A stretch of DNA of 64,000 bases from Odoribacter sp. UBA944 (GTDB taxonomy: Bacteria > Bacteroidota > Bacteroidia > Bacteroidales > Marinifilaceae), in contig DBDA01000021.1 in assembly GCA_002293375.1 (NCBI GenBank), forward strand, positions 62,001 to 126,000, written 5' to 3'. Numbering within the stretch: the first letter of the stretch is position 1; every line of letters begins with the position of its first letter. The translations under genes and the position numbers were made by a program. Below, piece by piece: positions 31,301-40,300 of the stretch. A model generated the notes under the pieces. The model worked only from the letters and a program-made list of their open reading frames with translations, was not told where the DNA came from and made no database searches.

Positions 31301-34300
31301 TGTATACGCTGAAAAGAAGGACCCGTTTGGACAATACGAACTATACGACCCTGGCGGTTGTTGCTGGCGCTACGGCGGACAGGTACGTTTCATTCGGGAA
31401 GTGGGGAGAAGGGTATTACACTGTGGAAGCGGAGATCAAGGTTGGGACGAAATCCTGTAAGTTGATCATGAACAACGTAGATGTGCACCTTTTCCAGCAT
31501 CCGACTCCGAAGGTGTTCCCTTTCTACGTATCGGATCCGATGTGTGCGGATGAAGATGAGGGGCAACTGACGCTTGCGGGAACGGAAGATAATCTGGATG
31601 TGGAGTACAGTTTGGAGTACTACGATGATTTGTTAGGCCGTTGGTTTGAGCGCAGGAGTCAAGAAGGAACGGGAAACTCTTACACTTGGACTGAGAGAGC
31701 CCGGGTATACCGGGTGATGGCCCGGAATACTACGTCTGGTTGTACCATGCTAATGGGCCAGGACACGTTGACCCCGCGTCCCTATCCTGTTGTCTATGAT
31801 CTTGTTGCGTTGGGAGGAGATACGACGGCCTGCTTTAACATGGAGAGCGATGTGGTATTGCAGCTTGTGAACAGCGAGCCGGGAACCGGCTACACCCTGA
31901 TGAAGAAGGATGGAACCGGGAATTGGGAATCTACCGGACGGTACACGACCGGAGGAGACGCCCTTGAGTGGGACAAGCTGAGGGGCGGAGAGTATACTGT
32001 ATTGGCTGAAAGCGACTATGGCTGCCGGCTGGAGATGGGAAATATCCAGGTGACGGATCTGCCTCAGTTGGCGGTCTACTCTATGCAGGGCGGAATTGTC
32101 TATTGCGAAGAGCAGGCCGACGAAACATTTTCGGTTGTGTTGGAGGGGTCTACGGAAGGTATTCAATATGATTTTTATGCGCGCTCGAACGGAGCTCGGG
32201 TGTATACGGCGGAGGGGACCGGTTCGTCGTTGATCTACGATGTGGCGTTGAACAAGAATGAGACGTATTACGTGGTGGCTACCGATGTCGCAGAGGGGTG
32301 TAAGCAGGATATGAACGGCGAAACGACCATCGAGGCAAACCACCTGACGATTACGGTGGATGAGAGCCAGACGATAGATGTAACCACTTCGACCATCTTA
32401 CCGGTTTCCATTCAGGGAGCGATGGGAGAGGTTTCGGTTGTGTGGCAGCCGAGCGCCAGGATTCGCTCTGTCGATCCGGAAACTCACTATGCGACTACCC
32501 GGCCGTTGGATTTCGGAGAGCAGTTTTTGGTAACGGTTACAGACGATTTCTGTACAAAAGAGGCTGTTACCCGGGTCAATACAGTAGGTCAGGCATTGAT
32601 GGTGGAGATACGGAAGTCAGATTGTTATACGCCGTTCGACGAAAGTCAGGATACCCTCTTCCTGTGCAGGAACGAAGCCGTGAACCTCTGTGCTTACATG
32701 AGCGGGGGTACAACTTACCAGATCAAGTGGGCGGATGATTATTACCAAGACAGCATACCGAACTCCGGGAACAGTAAATTGTCCTACACCCGGCAGGTGG
32801 ACAGGGACGGATTTATCGTCTTCCACGCCCGTGCGCAGATAGTCGGAATAAAAGGTGAGGTGGTTACGCAGGAGAAATCCGATACCTTGTGGGTCAAGAT
32901 GCGCGATGTCCCCACGATACAGTTTGGCGTGGAAGATCTTACATGCGTTGTTCCGGGTGAGGAGACAGCTATTGTTCTTGCCGACTCGGAAGAGGGAGTT
33001 GAGTACTCCTTGAGCTACCGGCCGGCTACCAACGCAAGGTACACGGCTTTTGGAGAACCCCAGACCAGCGGTACGAACGGTGAAGAGATCCGCTTCCCCA
33101 TTGAGGCTTATTCGGATGCGGAACATGCCGGTTATTACCAGGTCACTGCCCGGAAAACCCATACCTCCCACGATGCCACCCAGTGTGTAACACAGTCGTT
33201 GCCGGTGGAATTGAGGAGGGCGCCGCGGACTTATACCATCAGCGGAAATGACGGCAATCTCCTTTCGTCTTACTGTGCGGGCGACTCACCGGATACGGTT
33301 TTCGTCAGCTCCAGCGAAGTGGGCGTAACCTATCATTTGAGGCGCCAGAACCTGACGACCGGAAGTGCTGTGGTCAATATTGCACAGACAGCCGGGACCG
33401 GCGAAGCGTTGCGGTTTACGGGGAGTAACGGAATGGGCGGAAGCGGTGGAAATGAGTACGGAATGACAGTCTTGGCTGTTTTGGGCCGCTGTTCCGCGCC
33501 AATGGACGATACGGTAAGGATCGATGTAAAAGCCCGTCCGGGAATAACGGCGCAGAATGTGGAGGGGATGAAGAACTTCTGTGATGACAAAGATGAAATT
33601 AAGGTTGTTATTCTGGATCCGAAAAATACGGTGACTTATACGTTATATAAGGATGGCTTTGACGAGGTGATAGCCCGGGAGGCTGCCTCTTGGGATAGCC
33701 GGACCATTGAGCTTGTCATACCGAGGGGAGAATTTGAACACTATTCGGGATTGATCGGTTCTTATACCTTGGTTGCCATAGATCCGGCGAATCTTTGTAC
33801 TGATACGGTCAGGAGCTTAATAGTGAGCGAGGCGCCGGGAGAGTTGTCCATAGTTGACAACGAAGCCCATGAATACATCTATTGTGCGGGAGAAACAGGC
33901 GTAGACGGAACACGCGTCCGCTTTACGGGTGCGAATCCGCTGATTCCGTACAAATTATTGAAACTCAACGGCGATGTTGTCGGGGATTTTATCCACGTGG
34001 GGGACGGTACCATTTATTACGACGGTACCTTGACGGTACCCGACCTTTCGTCGAACATTACATACGAAATACGTGCGACGGTGGAAGGATGTACCGGTAA
34101 ATTAGGCGGCTTTACCATACGGAAAGGTGCGGATCCCGGTGAGTTCTCATTGTCCGGCGCGCTGTTGGGATGTGACGAAATTTCCCACAACATGGGGGTA
34201 AAGGCAACTTCCGTGGGGTACACCTATACGCTGTACAAAGAGGGTGAGGATGGACCTTTGGGGGATCCGCAACCGGGAGGAGGCGATATTTATTTTGAAT

Positions 34301-37300
34301 CCCAGAGCAGCCAGGGTACCTATTATGTGGTATTGGAAGACGTCCTTGGGTGTACGAAACGGTTAACGGAACAGTATGTTATCCGGCCAAGGCCTGACAT
34401 GTATCCGATCATAACGCTTGGGGACAGCACCTATTGCGAGGGAAGCGAAGGCGTTCAATTGGGGATAGAGAATACCCAACACGAAGTAGTTTATACATTG
34501 CAACGGGAAGAATTGGTGGGCGGATCCCGGCAATATCGGGATGTACCGGGAATGGAAATAACGGGGAGCGCTGAAGGCGGGGCTGACTTGTTCGGCGGAC
34601 GCTATACGGAAGGGAAATACCGGATCCGGACCAACTATTGTAACATTACGATGCCGGGTGTCATCGAAGTGGTCCGGAAAGATCTGCCGCTTCAACAGAA
34701 GTTGACTTACTCGGGCAGTTGTGTTGACAGCAGCATGTATATTGAGATTGCAACGCCTGAACCGGGAACGCAATACACGCTTCTTTTCAACGGAGCATCC
34801 GCAGGAATGGACGTACTGTCGGGCACTGTCAACTGGACGATCGCTAAGGCCCAGAACGGAACCTACACAGTGCTTGCCGACCGGCAGGGATGTACGTTGC
34901 AGATGGAAGACGAGATCGTACCCGGAACATCTCCCAGGGTTGGAGATTTGTTGGGGATCGTGTCGAACCTGTGTTACATGACACTTTCCGATCTCTACAT
35001 AGACGAGTGGGACGAAGGTTCTACCTATAAATTGTATGTAAAAGGGGACGAAACCAAGCAGTTCCCCGGAGTTCAGAGCGGCGATTCGATCCACTTTACC
35101 GGAGTACCGGCGGGTTTTGATTACTACATTTCGGCAACCCACAGAAGCTGTACGATAGAAAAAGGGGCGTTCTCATTTCCCGGAAAAGCCTTGCCGGCCT
35201 TGTCGCAGGACATGATAGAACCGGTAGACTGTCAGAAAGACGGAGAGGGGATGATACAATTAAAAGATCTGAAACCGTCGTTGACCTATCTGCTCTCCGG
35301 AACTTTAAAAACCGATACGATCAGAAATTTCTCGGGAGATACACTGGTACGGAACCTGACATACGGGGCCTTCACGCTGACGGCAACAGACCCGGTGACC
35401 ACTTGCGTGTCCTTACCGCTTGGAGTGACATTGAGGCGGGGTGTTCCGGCAGATTCTATCATAAGCAGATTGCAGTATTGTGTGGGAACGCCCGGAGTAC
35501 AGATCCAGCTTTCCGGACAAACTTTTGGTGTGACTTACTCCTTGCGTGATGCCGAAGGAAATCCGTTAGGCGCCGAATACACCATTCAGAACACGACCTC
35601 TTTTATACCCTATCTGAAAGCGGGAACGTACATTTTCCGCAAAGAACGGCTCGGTGGGCTTTGGTCCGGATGTTGGAGCGAAGAGACTTTTGTAGTAGAG
35701 GAGTACCCCATACCGAACAATATGCCGGAGGTGGAACTGCCGGCGGGGACACTGTGCGAAGCCGGGAACAATTTGATCACGATACACAATTCGGAACCGA
35801 ATGTGCATTATATGTTGCAGAACACGGCGACGAATGCGTATGTGGATACCATTTACGGGAACGGAGGAACCATTGTTTTTGAAGACAGGAAACCGAAAGG
35901 AACCTATCGTCTTCAGATGCGTTACGCAGGGCTTTGTCCGGCAACTTATTACCGGGCTATTGAAGTGAGCGATGTACCGCCGGCCATTGTGGCTGCCGAC
36001 TGTGAATATTGCTACGATCACGTCTCCACCGATGGTTGTGAACTGGCGGTTTCAGGCTTGAAAGAGACGGCAGAGTATGTTCTCTACAATGCAGAAGACG
36101 GACTTCCGCGAGATACGCTTTACGGTGTCAATGCCGGGTATTTCGACGCTATGCCGGCGGGGAAATACTACGTAACCGGAACATACGCCAACACAAGTTG
36201 TGCGGACGTAGTGGCGCAGATGTCGGTACACCGTCTCACCGAACCGCTCATTTACACCATTGGTAATGCCAACGGCACGGGAGACTGCGGCACATCGGCC
36301 GAAGTGATCTTGCAGGACGGCTGGGAAGGGGACAGTGTAAAATACACCCTGTATCTCAATGGTTTTCTGAAGATGGCAGGACCGATCACGGCAACGCAGT
36401 TCGGTGTGCGCTTCCCTGTGCAGAATGCGCCCGGTACCTATACGGTGTATGCTACCAAAGGTGTCGAAGAGAAGTGTGGTGTTTGGATGAACGGCCAGGT
36501 TGTGCTTTACGCCCCTCCTGCCAATGGAGTATTGAGCGTACGGGGTTTCAATTGTGAAGATGCGCTTTCTGAAGATGCGCCCCGGGTGACGATTTCCGCT
36601 ACCAAAGCAGAACGGAACTGGTTCTACTACATAACGAACGGGACCGAAACGTCCGATAAAAAACCGGGATTGCCCAATGTACAATTGAGTTGGGACGAGA
36701 TTGACGGCCAACCGTTGGCTTCCGGACACTACTACCTGTATGCGGACAACGGGTGCGGCAATAACATTCTGATGGACTCCGTCTGGGTGCGTGATGCCGC
36801 TGCACCGGCGCCGGTTAGCTTGCTTCGTCGCAAAAATGGCGTATACTGTACTATGTCGGGTTACGAATGTATCCTGAACACCAGTGAAAAGCTGGTAACC
36901 TATGAGTTGGTATTCTCCTCTATAAATAACAAAGTGGCGGGAACGGGTGCGCAATTGTCCATGGGATCTGTAGCCCCGTCGCCGGCCGGTTTGGTATCGG
37001 TATACGCCACATCGGACACCACCGGTTGTACCTATCTGATGGATACCCTTCGGGTCATAGAGGACAACTATGTGGACAATCCGGGATTTATGAATCCGGA
37101 TGTCTGCTCCAACGAAGGGGGGACCATTACGATAACGATGGGACAGCCTCGCGTGCCGTCTTTGGACTACTATCTGAGGGTTAACGGACGCATTGTAGAT
37201 ACGATACCTGCCAGCACAAACGGTGCGGTTGTGAGTTTTGATCCGCAAAGCGAACTGGGGTGTTACGAACTGTACGCGACGAGTACGACGCGTCAGTGCG

Positions 37301-40300
37301 ATACGGTATACCCGGCGCGTTGTCTCAGTCTTGGGCCTGAACCGAGGGAGTTGAAAAACAGCGATTGGGATGGAAAACTCTGTCAGGACGATCTCTTTAA
37401 AGTGGTGGTGGAAGCGCCCCAGCCCGGTGTTTATTACCAACTGTTCCGGAACGGAATACCTCACACATCTCCCGTACAGGGTTTTGAAGACACGTTGCTT
37501 GTCGGAACGATCGCAACAACGGGAGAGTATACGGTAAAGGCTTTTGTGACGGATGTGTGTTCCATAGATCTGGAAACTGTGTTCCGGGTAGAGGTATTGC
37601 CGCGGCCGGAACTGAACCTGGTAACAGAGTATGTATATCCGCAAGGCGGAGAAGGAGTGGAGATTGTTGTGGATGCTCCTACCAGTGAGGGGGTATGGTA
37701 TCAGATCGAACAGAACGGGCTCGCCTTGGATTGGAGACAGGCTTTCGGTGCGTCTCTCTCTTTGGGCGGAGGTTGGAAAGCGGGAACGTATATCATCAAG
37801 ACGTTTGAGCTCAGCAATCCCCGCTTTGAATGCATGAGCCAGGATACGGTGATCGTAAAAGAGATTGGGCTGGAAACTTTCACATTTGGAGTGGTGGGAA
37901 CGCCTTATAAATGTGATGCCACCGAGTGCCGGGTGCTGCGCCTGAGCGGTACGGAGCCGGGGGTAACATACGAATTGTATCGCCGGACGATAGCCGGGGA
38001 TCAGTTTATAGCCGAATTGCTTGGGAACGGCCGATCCATGGACTTCAACCAACAGTGCGATACGGGATTCTATTACGTCATGGCCGCCCACCGCTTTACA
38101 GATCCCAATACGGGACAAGAGTTTATGGCAAGTTCCCAGATGGGAGACGGGGTACGCCTGTATATATCCACCCGGATCAATAAGTACCTCTTAGAGTCGG
38201 AAACGCAGGGATACTGCCACCGGAACGGGGAAGCTCCCAGCGGTTCCGTGCTATGCGCGGGTAGCCAGTCGGAAGTTACCTACTATTTATACAGAGATGG
38301 TAATTTGGTTCCCGGGCAAGAGCGGTATGGAAACGGAAGCCCGTTGCGGTGGGGAAGTCTGGAAGGGAAGCCTTGTATAAACAACTCCGACGACGGGTAT
38401 GTATATACGGTAATGGCAACCGATGGAAGGTGCGAAGTGCAGATGGCGGGTGAGATCAGTATTATAGCGACAAATCAACCGGCTATTCGGAAACAGACCT
38501 ACTCCCTGAACGAGTGTACGGGAAGCACCGTCTCTATGGCGGCAGATGTGACCGGTTGTCTGTTGACGTATGAATGGCGTTTCAACGATCGGGTTGTCAG
38601 CCGGGAATCCAGCTATGTCATTGAGAACTTGCAACAGGAAGACATGGGTACTTACGAATGTACGGTTTCCAACTACTGTGGTTCCGTGGATCTGCAACCC
38701 ATACCGTTGGAAGTGAGAGGAGTGGTAAGTGTACCGGATCAGTTAACGGATGCGATGGTATGCGGTGACGAAGGAGGGCCTATAGAACTAGTCAGCGGAG
38801 CGACCGGAGAGAACGCACAATACAGTTGGTACTTAATTGATGACGAAGCGAACCCTGTAAGTTCGGACCGTACCTATCGCATTGAACATCCGGTGAAGAG
38901 CCAGCATGAGGGTGTTTATGTTTGCAAGACATGGAACACTTGCGGAGCGGTATACGACACGGTTCGTCTGGATTTTAACAGAGAGCCTGTTGTGGAGGGC
39001 TTTGTCTTCAGAGAACAAACCTTGTGTAAAGGTTCTCCCTGGCAGATCGAGTTGACCAGTCCCGATACACTTTTCTGGTACCACAACGACATGTTGATAC
39101 CGGACAAGAAAGACAAGTCATTGAAATTTGACTCCATTGTGCCTGCAGACGAAGGGCTGTATAAAGTAGTGGCAAAAAATATCTGCAACCAGAAAGAGTT
39201 CAATATTGTCCGGTTGAATGTGGACGACACCTTGTATGTGGAGTCTGCTTTTGAAAGCGAGAAACACTATTGTAACAGGTCTGCCATTGAGATGACCATT
39301 ACGCTGCGAACACCGGAAGGAACCGGATTGAGCCGGGTAAATTATTATTGGACCAAGCGGGATATACCGGTCGCCAATGCCGTGACAAACCAGTACACGG
39401 TCGGTTCCAGTCTGGCGGACGATGGAGCGGTCTTTACGGTCTATTATAGTAATGCTTGTACATCCGGGGATACTTCTCAGATGATTTACATAGATCAGCC
39501 GATAGATTTGAGGCCCCTGACTGCCGATGTGATCGAATGTACCGGGCCGGGCAGGACACGGATCCAGGTGATAGATCAGGCGCAGGACGATCCCGCTTAC
39601 GACAGATACAGATGGTATAAACAGGGAACGCCGGATGTGTTGGTCGGAGAATCAGCCTTCCTGCAGGTAGACAGGAGAGTTGCCAACAGCGGCAAATATT
39701 ACAGCATTGTGGAAAATGCCTGCAGCCAGGCTACATCCACCATCATGAACCTTTGGATAGACTCCATACCGGTTATCACACGACAGCCCCAATCGGCGGA
39801 AGTTTGTGAAAACCAAACCCTGGTACTCTATGCCGGGGCTACGGGAGGCAATCTGGAGTACAAATGGTATGCCCGGAAGCGGGGCGAGTCGGAAGCTTCT
39901 CAGTTAAGCATCTTCAGACAGCAGGAGTACATCTCACAGTCCCAGTTGACCCGGGAAATGCTGACATTGGACTACGACAGTTGCCTGATATGGTGCGTTG
40001 TGGAGAATACCTGTAGCCCAAGCTATGTGAGCACGGATACGGTTGTCATCCGGGTGCTTCCCGAAGTGACCTTATCGGCGGATCGGACATTGGCGTCGCT
40101 TTGCTCCAATGCAACAGACGAAGTAAAAGTCGTATTGCGGACGTCGGATCCTGCCTGTACCTGGTGGAGTTACCGGCGGAGCGATGCGGAGTCGGCAGTA
40201 AACGTCTATGGCTCGGTAACCGACACCTTGCGCTTTACCCAGGCGGGCGAATACGTTATATCCGATTTTGTTCCCAGAGGAACGACCATCAAGTGTTACA

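Noticed and set aside
36052..38118. Very long antisense open frames (688 codons here; others near 19989-21719, 11419-13113, 18363-19988, 27004-28473)
   Set aside because: They overlap well-supported sense genes entirely and are rich in Arg, His, Ile and Pro without domain motifs or signal peptides, and they follow from the codon bias of the sense strand.
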